This document shows, piece by piece, positions 43,151-51,692 of a DNA stretch of 64,000 nt. Both the position numbers and the translations under genes were made by a program. Position 1 is the stretch's first letter; the number at the start of each line of letters is the position of its first letter. Source of the stretch: a sulfur-oxidizing endosymbiont of Gigantopelta aegis (GTDB lineage: Bacteria; Pseudomonadota; Gammaproteobacteria; GRL18); the NCBI RefSeq assembly GCF_016097415.1, contig NZ_JAEHGE010000001.1, positions 149,001 to 213,000 of the forward strand. The letters run 5' to 3'. The notes beneath the pieces are model-generated. The model ran no database searches. It had not been told where the DNA came from and was given only the letters and a program-made list of their open reading frames with translations.

Positions 43151-44680
43151 ATGAGTTCAACAGACAAAATACTACCAGAAGAGATACCAACGCTCAAAAA
43201 CAGGGTGCTTGAACTCCAGTCAAAAGTGGACTGGTATGAGGAACAATTTCGTCTGTTGCAACACAAACGGTTTGGTACTTCCAGTGAAAAAGAAGCCCAC
43301 CCCGACTTCTTTAATGAGGCAGAAACGTTCGCCGAAGAAGCACCGGAAGTCCGTGAAACCATTACTTATGAGCGTAAAAGCCCGGTCGTAAGCCTTTACC
43401 TAAAGACCTACCTCGTAAAGTTGTTCGTCATGAGTTATCTGAAGCAGAACAAGTCTGTGACTGCGGTCATCACTTGCATGAAATTGGTGAAGAGACCTCA
43501 GAGCAACTGGAAATTGTTCCTGCTCAGGTATATGTTGTAGAACATGTTCAGGTTAAATATGCCTGTCGTGCTTGTGAGGAAGGCGTTAAAACTGCTCCTA
43601 AGCCTGCACAGCCCATTCCTAGAAGTTTTGCATCACCCAGCCTGCTGGCCTATATCATTGTTTCTAAATTCCTAGACAGCTTGCCTCTCTATCGACAGGA
43701 AGCGATATTTAAACGCTATAAGATAACACTTTCCAGAGCCAGTATGTCCAACTGGGTGCTTAAATCAGCTGAATTACTCAAACCCTTTTATAATCGGTTG
43801 TTGTATTATCTCATTAGGCAGAAAATCATCCAGGCCGATGAAACAACGATGCGAGTGATCCATGATGGACGTGAGAATTGCCCTAAATCTTATATGTGGC
43901 TCTATCAAAGTGGCGGCTATCATTCCAAGTGTCCCATTGTTTTGTATGAGTATCAGCCTACTCGTGCAGGCCAACATGCCAAAACCTTTTTAACGGGGTT
44001 TTCAGGTTACCTGCAAACGGATGGCTTTCCCGGTTATCATATATTCGAAAATGAGAACAGTGAAGTCACTTTATTAGGCTGCATGGCACATGCTCGTCGC
44101 AAGTTCCATGATGCCTTAAAAGCATTACCCAAGAACAGTCAGAAAAAGCCTGGCATGGTACAAATGGCGATCAGTAAAATTGCTAAATTGTATGCGATTG
44201 AAAAACAAATCAAACCGCTCAATGCTGAACAACGTTACCTGATCCGTCAGGAAAAAAAGCAAACCACTACTGGATGACTTTAAAAAGTGGTGTGATGATA
44301 AAGTGACTAAAACAACAAAAGACAGTAAGTTGGGTGTCGCTATTCGTTATGTGATCAATCAATGGAAGTATCTGACTGTCTATCTTGAAGAGGGCAACCT
44401 CCAGATTGATAATAATATGGCAGAGCGGCGGATCAAACCCTTTGTGATTGGGCGCAAAAACTGGGTCATGAACCAAAATCCTCGTGGTGCTGAGGCCAGT
44501 GCTATTTTATATTCAATCGTGCAAACAGCGAAAGCAAACAACCTAGAGCCCTTTGCCTTTTTAACACACATTCTGACTGAGTTACCTAAGCTGGGCAGGC
44601 ATTATGATGATGAGGCTTTAGAGCAATTGTTGCCATGGAATTTGACTGAAAAAATTCAGCCTTTAAATAAAGTGGAATGA
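43151..44680 (+). pseudogene. tnpC: IS66 transposase TnpC, copy 1 (two frameshifts)
   Basis: It starts MSSTDKILPEEIPTLKNRVL with a coiled coil. It shifts at a lost A near 43376, resumes at 43474 (zinc-binding CDCGHHLHEI, CRACEEG), then shifts again at an extra A near 44260. Catalytic regions include IQADETTMRVI (D), LQTDGFPGY (D) and DNNMAERRIKPFVIGRKNW (E). Copy 2 is intact at both places, so a consensus of about 510 residues can be built. Confidence 0.9.
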
Positions 44681-45345
44681 TACGTCAACGTGGGAAGTTT
44701 TGACGTATACAAACAGTTATTAGAAGATTGTGAAAATGACATGGAAGACAAACCAAAGTGTGAAGGATTTTTTAGCACCTATCAAGACCAGCTTATTTTA
44801 AGATCAACATATAGCAAACGAATGACAGAACACGCACCTTATTTCTGTATTTCAAATGTTGGCAGTTATACTTTCGCACCATTTAAAGTGGTATGGCCTG
44901 AACAGCCTGGCAATAAATCATTTAGAGCGGCAGTCATTACAAAAGGTAACGATCCTATCAGTGGTCAAAAAGTTTTTGTTCCCGACCACAAATTGTTTTT
45001 TGTTGATTTTTATGATTCAGAGCCAGCCTATTATCTTTGTGGTTTACTAAACAGCTCTACAGTACAAGCTTTTATTGATAGTCATAATATTTCAATTCAA
45101 GTGGGTAATGTGTTTAAACACATGAATTTACCAGAATTTGATGCAGATAATAAGAAACATAAAGAGTTATCAGCATTAAGTGAAGTAGCACATAATGAAG
45201 ATAACAAAATCAAAAGACAAGCATTGTTAAAAACTATTTCTAAACTTGGAAATTCATTACTTTGAGCAAATATGGGTGTTTTTATACAAAAATATCAACA
45301 CCTTTGTTTATCGGCTTGCCTGAAGGAAGGGGATTCCTGAGAGCC

Positions 45346-46563
45346 TTAAGCTACAGCAGGTTCTAACTCATTACTGAGTTGTCTGGTTCCTGCTTCATAG
45401 AGTAGACTAACGCCCGTCTCTCCACAGGCTAACAAGCGGTGTCCCCGCTCTAATACATTGATTGCACCAATCACGTCAGCATGATTTTTATGATGACAGA
45501 CAACACACTCAAATTCTGATTGTGTTTTCCGGTTGTCCTTGCTTCTGTGTTGGCACATGGGACAAGTCTGACTGGTGTATTTTGGATCGACAAACAACAC
45601 TTGACCGCCAGACCAACGTTGTTTGTATTGCAGAAAGGTTTTGAACATCCCCCAGCCCTGTTCGAGGATGACTCGGTTCAAGCCTGATTTCTGTTTGACC
45701 ATTGCTCCAGGGTTTTCCATATCACCTTTCGCTGATTTCGTCATGTTTTTTATCTGCAAGCTCTCAAGCACAATCATAGCGTGGCTTTTGCTGAGTGCAG
45801 TTGATAGCTTATGCAGGGTGTCATGACGAATATTGGCTATTTTGGTATGAAGTCGGTTAATCTTCTCTTTGAGCTTTCGCCAGTGGTTTGAAAACTTAAT
45901 TTTTCTGGCTAAACTCTTTTGCAGACGTTTGATTTTATCCTTAAAAAAACTCACGTCTATCGGTTCGGCAAACTCACCGTCTGATAGGGTAAAGAGACGT
46001 TTCACACCCATATCGACACCAATCATTGATAATGACGAGTGGACAGATTCAGGTAATTCCATTTCAACCTGAATAGAGACAAACCAATATTTTCCCTGAC
46101 GGGAAACCGTCACATTCTTTGCCGTACCTTCAATCTCTCTGGACTTTCTGAAATTTACCCAACCAATTTTAGGTAGGAAAATTCGCCGGCCTTCAATTTT
46201 AAAACCTTGGGGTAATGAAAAGCTATCCCTGTCACCTCGTTTCTTGGGTGTGGGTATTTTTTTTAACGGTTGCTTTTTGTCAAACGCATCCTTAAAGGCT
46301 CGTTCCAGTTGCTTAAGCGTCTGTTGTAAGGTTTGGGCGGGTGACAGTTTTAGAAACCCATATTGATCACTCTTTTTCCAGAGCTTGCTAAACCAGTCAA
46401 GTTCCTGGTACCAAAGCATCGGTTGTTTATTTTCAAGATGGTAAAGATTCAACCTTAAAGCCTTATTCCACAAGTAACGACAATTGCCCGCATATTGAGA
46501 CATTAACTGCTCTGTCTCTGCGTTGGTGTTGAGTCGGTATTTGTAGGCTTTGCGAATGATCAT
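45346..46563 (-). CDS. tnpB: TnpB, IS200/IS605-family RNA-guided nuclease
   Basis: 405 residues, apparently intact. N-terminal MIIRKAYKYRLNTNAETEQL is typical. The RuvC-like residues are in IGVDMGVKRLFTL (D, about 182), IVLESLQIKNM (E, about 268) and HADVIGAINVL (D). A zinc ribbon CPMCQ...CVVCHH lies between the last two. TnpB proteins cut DNA using an omega/reRNA made from the element's right end. That right end is split 20 bases after the gene by the transposon ending at 45318, so a normal guide RNA should not form. No TnpA is nearby. Confidence 0.93.
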   Translation of the reverse strand: MIIRKAYKYRLNTNAETEQLMSQYAGNCRYLWNKALRLNLYHLENKQPMLWYQELDWFSKLWKKSDQYGFLKLSPAQTLQQTLKQLERAFKDAFDKKQPLKKIPTPKKRGDRDSFSLPQGFKIEGRRIFLPKIGWVNFRKSREIEGTAKNVTVSRQGKYWFVSIQVEMELPESVHSSLSMIGVDMGVKRLFTLSDGEFAEPIDVSFFKDKIKRLQKSLARKIKFSNHWRKLKEKINRLHTKIANIRHDTLHKLSTALSKSHAMIVLESLQIKNMTKSAKGDMENPGAMVKQKSGLNRVILEQGWGMFKTFLQYKQRWSGGQVLFVDPKYTSQTCPMCQHRSKDNRKTQSEFECVVCHHKNHADVIGAINVLERGHRLLACGETGVSLLYEAGTRQLSNELEPAVA

Positions 46564-46634
46564 GATTCTATAATAGCTATTTGTTGTACAATATTCAAGA
46601 AGTATTGAAAAAATTTTTAATGTCGGTGATCATC

Positions 46635-46650
46635 CACCTGAAGGAAGGTG
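46635..46650 (-). repeat. Left-end hairpin of the TnpB element
   Basis: CACCTGAAGGAAGGTG forms a short imperfect hairpin of the kind recognised by Y1 transposases at IS200/IS605 ends. It shares CCTGAAGGAAGG with the split right end. Confidence 0.6.
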
Positions 46651-46710
46651 TATTTCGCTTCGTTTGTTAAGAGATTTTTGGATAAAAGGGTTTAAATAAT
46701 TCCAGATAGG

Positions 46711-47571
46711 CTACATTTTTAACAGAAAAACTTCAGAATATTCCGGTGAGGGTGGTTCAATATCCGCTACACTTCTATATTGATAAGGATAGCCCCAAGT
46801 GACCAAGCGAGACAAAAACAAAGAAGTGCCATTCAATAGTTGCTCATCAATTTGTATCCGCTTCACCCGCATTTGAGACATCAACTGATTACGAAAAAAT
46901 GTTAAATGCTGTTGCAAAAACTGAGGGTCGCTGGCTGAATACAAGCTAAACAAACCATCGCCACCGCCGCCCATCAACAAACATTCTTCTTGTTTATGTT
47001 TCACCAATGCATAGGCATTGCCGAATGATGCATGATCATCGAAAAGCACTTTGTTCGCAGGATTACAAGAGCGACCAATTTCTTCAACATCCACAATGAT
47101 TTTATAATCATTCGACTGAAAAAATGAGCTACGATAAAGAATTCGTTTACTTTGATTGCCATCCTTGAAACCTAATTTTTTATAAATCTCATAGGTCACA
47201 TCATTAGAACTAAAGCTAGTCAAAATAAGGTCTTTATTTTTTAATAATGGGAAAAGCATCATGATGCTATAACTGCGATATTCATGCAAAACGATCCAAG
47301 TGCTCAAATTGCAAAACAGACGTGTCTTACCCGCCAGCTTCTGATGACTGTAGATGGTACCAATATAGCCGACAATTTGTTCCCCTACGGCTAAAACGAT
47401 CCCCGGGGAAAAAGCCTCTTCCGACCAATGATTTTGAAATAAGCGCTGCCAATCTTGTTTGCATAAATGAGAATTCTTCATTTTCAGCAACAAAGGATAC
47501 ACTTTTTCAAAATCACTGACTACGGCCTGGCGTATCGTTGGCTTCGACTGAATTTCTATCACTTTATTCAT
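46711..47571 (-). CDS. GNAT-like acetyltransferase
   Basis: 286 residues. The N-terminal 150 residues look like a GNAT fold: IRQAVVSDFEKVYPLLLKMK, VGEQIVGYIGTIYSH (beta 4) and YEIYKKLGFKDG (the helix and strand that close the CoA site). The C-terminal half is unassigned. Five bases separate it from the radical SAM gene upstream. GNAT proteins of this size occur in polysaccharide and acyl-carrier clusters, which fits the neighbours. Confidence 0.7.
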   Translation of the reverse strand: MNKVIEIQSKPTIRQAVVSDFEKVYPLLLKMKNSHLCKQDWQRLFQNHWSEEAFSPGIVLAVGEQIVGYIGTIYSHQKLAGKTRLFCNLSTWIVLHEYRSYSIMMLFPLLKNKDLILTSFSSNDVTYEIYKKLGFKDGNQSKRILYRSSFFQSNDYKIIVDVEEIGRSCNPANKVLFDDHASFGNAYALVKHKQEECLLMGGGGDGLFSLYSASDPQFLQQHLTFFRNQLMSQMRVKRIQIDEQLLNGTSLFLSRLVTWGYPYQYRSVADIEPPSPEYSEVFLLKM

Positions 47572-47576
47572 GCTTA

Positions 47577-48506
47577 TTATTTGCCATCTTTCACAGACAC
47601 CGCATCACCATTAACATTCAAGCATTCCAACTTTGTGGTTATTTTATTTAACACCAACCATTTTTTGCTACACCATTGTGGTGCCAACAAAATATCTTCC
47701 GCTGCCGTCCCGGTTAAACGATGAAAAATTAATTCTTTAGGCGCCATCCTGATCATTTCAACCACCGTATCGACATATTCATCCAGGGTCAATGCATGAC
47801 ACAACCCCTGCTTCCATTGGCGTACTAATTGCGTGCCTTTGACTATATGCAAGGGATGTATTTTTATGCCTTCAGGTTGAGTTTCCAATACCCGCGACAT
47901 ACTCGTCACACTCTGTTGCGGTGTTTCTGGCGGCAAGCCTACAATTAAATGCGTACACACTTGCAAGCCATACTGATGCGCACGTTTAATCGCATCCTGA
48001 TACTCAGCAAAACCATGACCTCGATTCACATGCGCTAGGGTACTATCAAAGCTGGACTGAACACCCAGTTCCAACCAGATTTCATAGCCCTGCTCTTGAT
48101 ATTGTGCCAACAATCTTAACACCCCATCCGGCACACAATCAGGGCGAGTACCCACCGATAGGCCGATCACATCGGGGTGCGACAAGGCATTATCATAGAG
48201 TGATTTTAAATCATTAATATCAGCATAAGTATTCGTATAGGCTTGGAAATAAGCCAAATAGTGAGTTGCCCCCGTGCGTTTCACAATCACCTTTCGCCCG
48301 GCATCTAACTGCTCATCTATCGAGGGGGGCTTGCGACTATTGGGACTAAATGACGTATTATTACAAAAAGTACAACCACCGATGCCTTTCGTTCCGTCAC
48401 GATTTGGACAGGTAAATTGTGCATCAATGGCTAATTTATGTACCTTATGGCCATATTTTTCACGCATGGCACGGCCAAAAGTCAATACAGATTGATCAAG
48501 ATACAT
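47577..48506 (-). CDS. Radical SAM protein, YhcC family
   Basis: 309 residues, the length of E. coli YhcC. The cluster cysteines are in CPNRDGTKGIGGCTFC (about 33-48), the spaced CX10-CX2C form of this family. GLSVGTRPDCVPDGVL and THLIVGLPPETPQQSVTSMS are typical. The substrate is not established. It may be co-transcribed with the GNAT gene downstream. Confidence 0.9.
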   Translation of the reverse strand: MYLDQSVLTFGRAMREKYGHKVHKLAIDAQFTCPNRDGTKGIGGCTFCNNTSFSPNSRKPPSIDEQLDAGRKVIVKRTGATHYLAYFQAYTNTYADINDLKSLYDNALSHPDVIGLSVGTRPDCVPDGVLRLLAQYQEQGYEIWLELGVQSSFDSTLAHVNRGHGFAEYQDAIKRAHQYGLQVCTHLIVGLPPETPQQSVTSMSRVLETQPEGIKIHPLHIVKGTQLVRQWKQGLCHALTLDEYVDTVVEMIRMAPKELIFHRLTGTAAEDILLAPQWCSKKWLVLNKITTKLECLNVNGDAVSVKDGK

Positions 48507-48571
48507 AGAATATGGCTAATTTCTGCTTAGTGATAATAAAAAATCGGCTATTAGCCAAGCTCAAGTAAGGC

Positions 48572-48742
48572 TTAGCTAATACAAAGACTGTCAATAATAT
48601 CAGCAGCAACCACCGATGTGCGATTCCTTGCACGCCGGTCTTTACCCATGCGGCGCTCAAACGTGATCTGTTTGCCGTGACAATCTACAAGAGGAAAAGA
48701 GGCTTTTTTACTCTGCCTTCTATCGCTACCGATCTGATGCAT
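48572..48742 (-). CDS. Small basic protein, 56 aa
   Basis: A short frame begins MHQIGSDRRQSKKASFPLVD and contains ERRMGKDRRARNR, giving a strongly basic centre. AAAGGATAG precedes the ATG at 48742 with normal spacing. It has no membrane segment and I do not recognise it. The surrounding 385-base gap (48507-48891) otherwise shows only an inverted repeat at 48551-48580 overlapping its stop. Confidence 0.55.
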   Translation of the reverse strand: MHQIGSDRRQSKKASFPLVDCHGKQITFERRMGKDRRARNRTSVVAADIIDSLCIS

Positions 48743-48891
48743 TTGCTATCCTTTAAAATCATCAAATTTATTAAAAACTACACTTTATTTAAAGCCATAT
48801 TTAATTTAAAACCCTATACTTCATCAGTATAGTAACTTCTAAAAATTTCGCAAGATTAATACCAAACTGAAAATTTCACCTAAATAGAGCC

Positions 48892-49143
48892 CTAAGCCCC
48901 TATTTTTGTATCAAGAAATTGATCCAGCGTCCCTAATGTTTCAAAAGTATCACCACTGATATCATCATCTTCCACAATAATACCAAATTGTTCCTCTAAA
49001 GCAGTAATCACAGAAATCACTCCCATTGAGTCAAATTCTGCAACATTCCCCAACAACAATGTCTCTGAATCACTGTCATTAAAGGATTCATCTAGTTCCA
49101 GTGTTTCAATTAAAATACGTTTTATTTGCTCTAAATGTGTCAA
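48892..49143 (-). CDS. Acyl carrier protein
   Basis: 83 residues, acidic and helical. The phosphopantetheine serine lies in VAEFDSMGVIS (about S39), followed by the ALEEQFGIIVEDDDI helix. As a stand-alone ACP away from fab genes and next to acyl/aminoacyl transferases, it probably serves a dedicated surface-polymer pathway. Confidence 0.88.
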   Translation of the reverse strand: MTHLEQIKRILIETLELDESFNDSDSETLLLGNVAEFDSMGVISVITALEEQFGIIVEDDDISGDTFETLGTLDQFLDTKIGA

Positions 49144-49205
49144 AAAAAGTCCCTAACATAAAATTTTATAACGATTATAGCATTCTCACTCTAAAAACCC
49201 ATTAT

Positions 49206-50330
49206 TTAGGCTTTTAAAATATATTTTTTTACCCAGGGGGCTACAATGGCTTTTAAACCATACCCAAAACCCCAAAGCGTCTTTTTATTGTACGCAACAA
49301 CAGCCCACCTCTCTCGTCGCTGCGTCATCCAGTCCTTTTTGTAGGCATCGTCACCGGTCAAACAATCAATTTCACTCACCCGATCTTTTTCAATCACAAA
49401 TTCAAACAAGGCCGCTGTCAAAATAGAACCAATAGAGGTATTTTTAAAGCGTGGGTCATAAGCCAATTTATAAATACTGGCAATCGCACCATCCACCCCA
49501 TCACTCACCAACCAAATTTGGGCGGCCGCAGGCACATTGTCAATAGTGGCCACGCCCAAACGCAATTGATTTTTTTTAGCCAGCGACAACACCATATTTT
49601 CAACAAACAAGGGATAAGTTTCAGCCGTTTTCCAGCTGGCTGCATAAATCGCCTGGTACTGGGGTAACAATGCTTGTACCTCATCAAAAGAGGAGACAAT
49701 GGTTATTTCAACAGCCTCCAACTTTTTCGCTTTACGACGAATGGTATTTCTTAATTTAGAAGGGCGTTGCTGATAATAGGCTGAAAAATCATCTGAAGTC
49801 ACCCTCTCATACCAATTACCGAAGGAAAAATAGGCATCCACAAAATAACCACAACGCTTGAGCGATGAAAGCAGGCAAGCATATTCAACCTTGCCATTAT
49901 CTAAGGGTTCAAAAGTAATGCTCTGATAGTTAAAACGATCAATTGCTTTAAATAAAGTCAAAAAAAGCGCATCCAGCGGCACAGATTCCGTTGCCACCAA
50001 AGGCATAGTAAAAAGAGAGGAATAATAATTACTCAAAACATGCAAGTGCCGGCCTTTGTTAACGGATTCATAGCAAGGCAAAATTAATAAGGGCTTTCCA
50101 TACTTTGGCTCTGGCTCTGGCTCTGACTCAAATTCCAAGGCAAAAATACGCACCGACTCGGGAAAAACATAACGCTCCAACAACTCAAACCAAAGCCGTG
50201 AAAAAAAAATACTCTCACGCGATGCTTGTTCAAACAAGGGATTAAAACGCTCCGGCACACTGGCCATCGAATCAAATTCGCCGAACTGAATGCCTTTTAT
50301 GACAGTGTCTATAGCAATAGGGCTGGTCAT
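49206..50330 (-). CDS. FemAB/CelD-like GNAT acyltransferase
   Basis: 374 residues. The central region SKLRNTIRRKAKKLEAVEIT and the C-terminal GVATIDNVPAAAQIWLVSDG ... DCLTGDDAYKKDW match FemAB/CelD-type proteins found with exosortase and capsule loci. An acidic SEPEPEP repeat lies at about 69-75. Its start overlaps the upstream acyltransferase stop by ATGA. A nine-base homopolymer (50201-50209) is in frame. The substrate is unknown; acyl transfer from the nearby ACP is inference. Confidence 0.8.
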   Translation of the reverse strand: MTSPIAIDTVIKGIQFGEFDSMASVPERFNPLFEQASRESIFFSRLWFELLERYVFPESVRIFALEFESEPEPEPKYGKPLLILPCYESVNKGRHLHVLSNYYSSLFTMPLVATESVPLDALFLTLFKAIDRFNYQSITFEPLDNGKVEYACLLSSLKRCGYFVDAYFSFGNWYERVTSDDFSAYYQQRPSKLRNTIRRKAKKLEAVEITIVSSFDEVQALLPQYQAIYAASWKTAETYPLFVENMVLSLAKKNQLRLGVATIDNVPAAAQIWLVSDGVDGAIASIYKLAYDPRFKNTSIGSILTAALFEFVIEKDRVSEIDCLTGDDAYKKDWMTQRRERWAVVAYNKKTLWGFGYGLKAIVAPWVKKYILKA

Positions 50331-50905
50331 TTTCGCATTTTAACCACTTTAGCCGGATTGCCAACCACAATGGCATAATCAGGCACCTCGGTCGTCACCA
50401 CAGAGCCCGCGCCGACCACACAATGCTTGCCCACATTGGCCATAATCAATGCGCCATTACCAATCCAGCAATCTTCGCCAATGCTAATTTTTTCAAAATG
50501 CCCACCTTGCTGCTGTATCGGTTGCTCCAAATCGGCAAAATCATGCTGATGCTTACCACTCATAATATGCACACCACTGGCAATCAAGGCATTTTTGCCA
50601 ATACGACACATACCGATATTACATTGCGGACCAATATAAACCCCTTCATGGATCTCCGTATCCGCTTGTGAAAACAAGGTCGCAAACGAGATCACCACAT
50701 TAGGATGACAATAAGCCATCGTATGGCGATAAAAGGCAATTCGCAGATAGCTCCCAAGCTTGCCTGGCAACAGACTCAGCAATTGTGAAAAGGACATAAA
50801 AGGACTTTCACGCAATAGCTTTTCACTGCTAAAAAATAACATCAACAATGGCGAAATAACCACCACCAATAATAGGCCTATAAGCCTTTTCAAATTCTGT
50901 TTCAC
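50327..50905 (-). CDS. Hexapeptide-repeat (LbH) O-acetyltransferase
   Basis: 192 residues. An N-terminal hydrophobic segment (about 8-26) precedes a left-handed beta-helix with VYIGPQCNIGMCRIGKNALI, KISIGEDCWIGNGALIMANV and VVGNPAKVVKMRK. Such enzymes O-acetylate sugars in capsule or exopolysaccharide synthesis. Coupled to the FemAB-like gene. Confidence 0.88.
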   Translation of the reverse strand: MKQNLKRLIGLLLVVVISPLLMLFFSSEKLLRESPFMSFSQLLSLLPGKLGSYLRIAFYRHTMAYCHPNVVISFATLFSQADTEIHEGVYIGPQCNIGMCRIGKNALIASGVHIMSGKHQHDFADLEQPIQQQGGHFEKISIGEDCWIGNGALIMANVGKHCVVGAGSVVTTEVPDYAIVVGNPAKVVKMRK

Positions 50906-50939
50906 CTTGTATTCCTAAAAAAATCATTCCAACACTCAC

Positions 50940-51045
50940 ATCAGCAATACATTTTTCTATTTTGCTATTAGCAGGAAGGATATGTTGGAGAGCTTGGCCT
51001 ATTAAGGACTCACATCTTGCTCTATAATTGAAACAACTGCACCAT
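50940..51045 (-). pseudogene. Remnant of a retropepsin-like gene
   Basis: Three blocks match the intact gene at 51693-52019 and its downstream flank: AGGAAGGATATG with TGGAGAG, CCTATTAA with GACTCA, and CTATAATTGAAACAACTG. The blocks are in the same order but with most of the coding sequence between them lost. No usable frame remains. Confidence 0.6.
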
Positions 51046-51058
51046 GAGCAAATTTTTG

Positions 51059-51352
51059 TTATGTTCGTTTTAGCCAATATTTCGGTTTTCTGCTATTATG
51101 CATAATAGCAACAACATAAACAAACTCATTAGCAGTTCGATAAATGATAGAAAAAGGGAATTTACTTAACAGAAATCGTCGGAAGTTATTTTGGAATTTA
51201 GGCCATGTATTAGGCATTTCAGAAACTGCTTGATATGCAGATTCCAACTCATTTAAAAAATCATCCCCTAAACCATCCGCCTGTTTTTGATACCAGTCAA
51301 ATGATTCTTTAATATCAGTAGCGACCTCTGGATGAAATTTAATTTCTTCCAT
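51059..51352 (-). CDS. ParE/RelE-family toxin
   Basis: 97 residues. EIKFHPEVATDIKESFDWYQ and the C-terminal FPFSIIYRTANEFVYVVAIM followed by HNSRKPKYW are typical of type II ParE/RelE toxins. The gene starts one base after the antitoxin stop. Targets in the family are gyrase or translating mRNA; which applies here is unknown. Confidence 0.9.
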   Translation of the reverse strand: MEEIKFHPEVATDIKESFDWYQKQADGLGDDFLNELESAYQAVSEMPNTWPKFQNNFRRFLLSKFPFSIIYRTANEFVYVVAIMHNSRKPKYWLKRT

Positions 51353-51353
51353 T

Positions 51354-51575
51354 TTAATTTTTTATTGATTTTTTTAACGTTTGCCAAGAAACACCTTTCA
51401 CGGTACCTGACTCAAGTTCTAGGTAGCGTTTTTCTGCTAATTCGGCCCATGCATCATCAACACCATCTTCTTGTTTGCTCTCTAGGGAAGAAATCAAACA
51501 ATGTGCGACCAGCGCTTTATCTTGAGATGAAAGTTCTTTAATACTTTCAATAACTTGCTTTACATTAATAGACAT
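51354..51575 (-). CDS. Antitoxin of the ParE-type pair
   Basis: 73 residues from ATG at 51575 (MSINVKQVIESIKELSSQDK). The addiction-module pattern is present: an N-terminal helix, then LVAHCLISSLES and WAELAEKRYLELESGTVKGV. A longer frame from 51641 is rejected because the extension lacks family features. The antitoxin-before-toxin order is standard. Confidence 0.85.
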   Translation of the reverse strand: MSINVKQVIESIKELSSQDKALVAHCLISSLESKQEDGVDDAWAELAEKRYLELESGTVKGVSWQTLKKSIKN

Positions 51576-51692
51576 ATCAATACCAACTATTTGTAATTGT
51601 AAATAAATTCTAGCACACACGGCTATTTTTTCATATTGCAAAAACGGAGTGCTAGTGTTCCCATCAGCAACACGTTTTTCTATTTTGCTTTA

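Larger units (their letters stand above)
42318..44710 (+). mobile_element. IS66-family insertion sequence, copy 1
   Basis: 2393 bp with imperfect inverted ends (GTAAACGTCAATTAAAACCC left; GTATACGTCAAAACTTCCCA from the right end reversed). It is flanked by the 8-bp target repeat AAACAGTT at 42310-42317 and 44711-44718, the duplication size usual for IS66. Excision restores the Type IIG frame as KQ-LLED. It carries tnpA, tnpB and a twice-frameshifted tnpC. Confidence 0.95.
38264..45265 (+). pseudogene. Type IIG-like restriction endonuclease/N6-adenine methyltransferase, disrupted
   Basis: Segments 38264-40236, 41661-42317 and 44719-45265 join in frame once two insertion sequences and their target repeats are removed. 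Five one-base homopolymer shifts (four losses near 38492, 38815, 39070 and 39712; one gain near 39895) must also be corrected. The product is 1,059 residues. A PD-(D/E)xK-like motif lies near the N-terminus (RVDAS, then IIEFKDKG with E55/K57). GEFYTPEWLV, FLDPTCGSAS (about 392-401, motif I) and VVGNPPWGWSK (about 598, motif IV) mark an Eco57I-like N6-adenine methylase. The C-terminal third should be the target recognition region. The ATGA at 38817-38820 could instead be a true gene overlap. Confidence 0.75.
34962..45318 (+). mobile_element. Composite 10.36-kb transposon carrying a restriction-modification gene
   Basis: Terminal inverted repeats of about 26 bp begin CAAGCCGATAAA at 34962 and, reversed, at 45318; one position differs, and both continue to GTTGATA. 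The element is flanked by the 9-bp direct repeat CCTGAAGGA at 34953-34961 and 45319-45327. Removing three nested insertion sequences with their target repeats leaves about 5.1 kb. This holds a zinc-ribbon, DDE-like gene and a Type IIG-like gene 12 bases apart, with 82 and 53 bases to the ends. The 9-bp duplication fits a DDE transposase. Confidence 0.85.
34937..46670 (-). mobile_element. IS200/IS605-type TnpB element, right end split by a nested transposon
   Basis: The element holds tnpB (45346-46563) and no tnpA. Its left-end hairpin CACCTGAAGGAAGGTG is at 46635-46650. The right end, which on the minus strand should read through AATCCCCTTCCTTCAGG into TGGGGTAGGATGTCAA, is in two pieces: 45319-45340 and 34937-34961. 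The 10.36-kb transposon 34962-45318 lies between them. The upper boundary near 46670 is estimated; the lower one near 34937 is set by the conserved TCAA end. Confidence 0.75.

Noticed and set aside
50829-51077. 82-aa minus-strand ORF after the hexapeptide acyltransferase
   Set aside because: It overlaps the acyltransferase start and covers a decayed retropepsin copy in another frame; no ribosome site and no family likeness.
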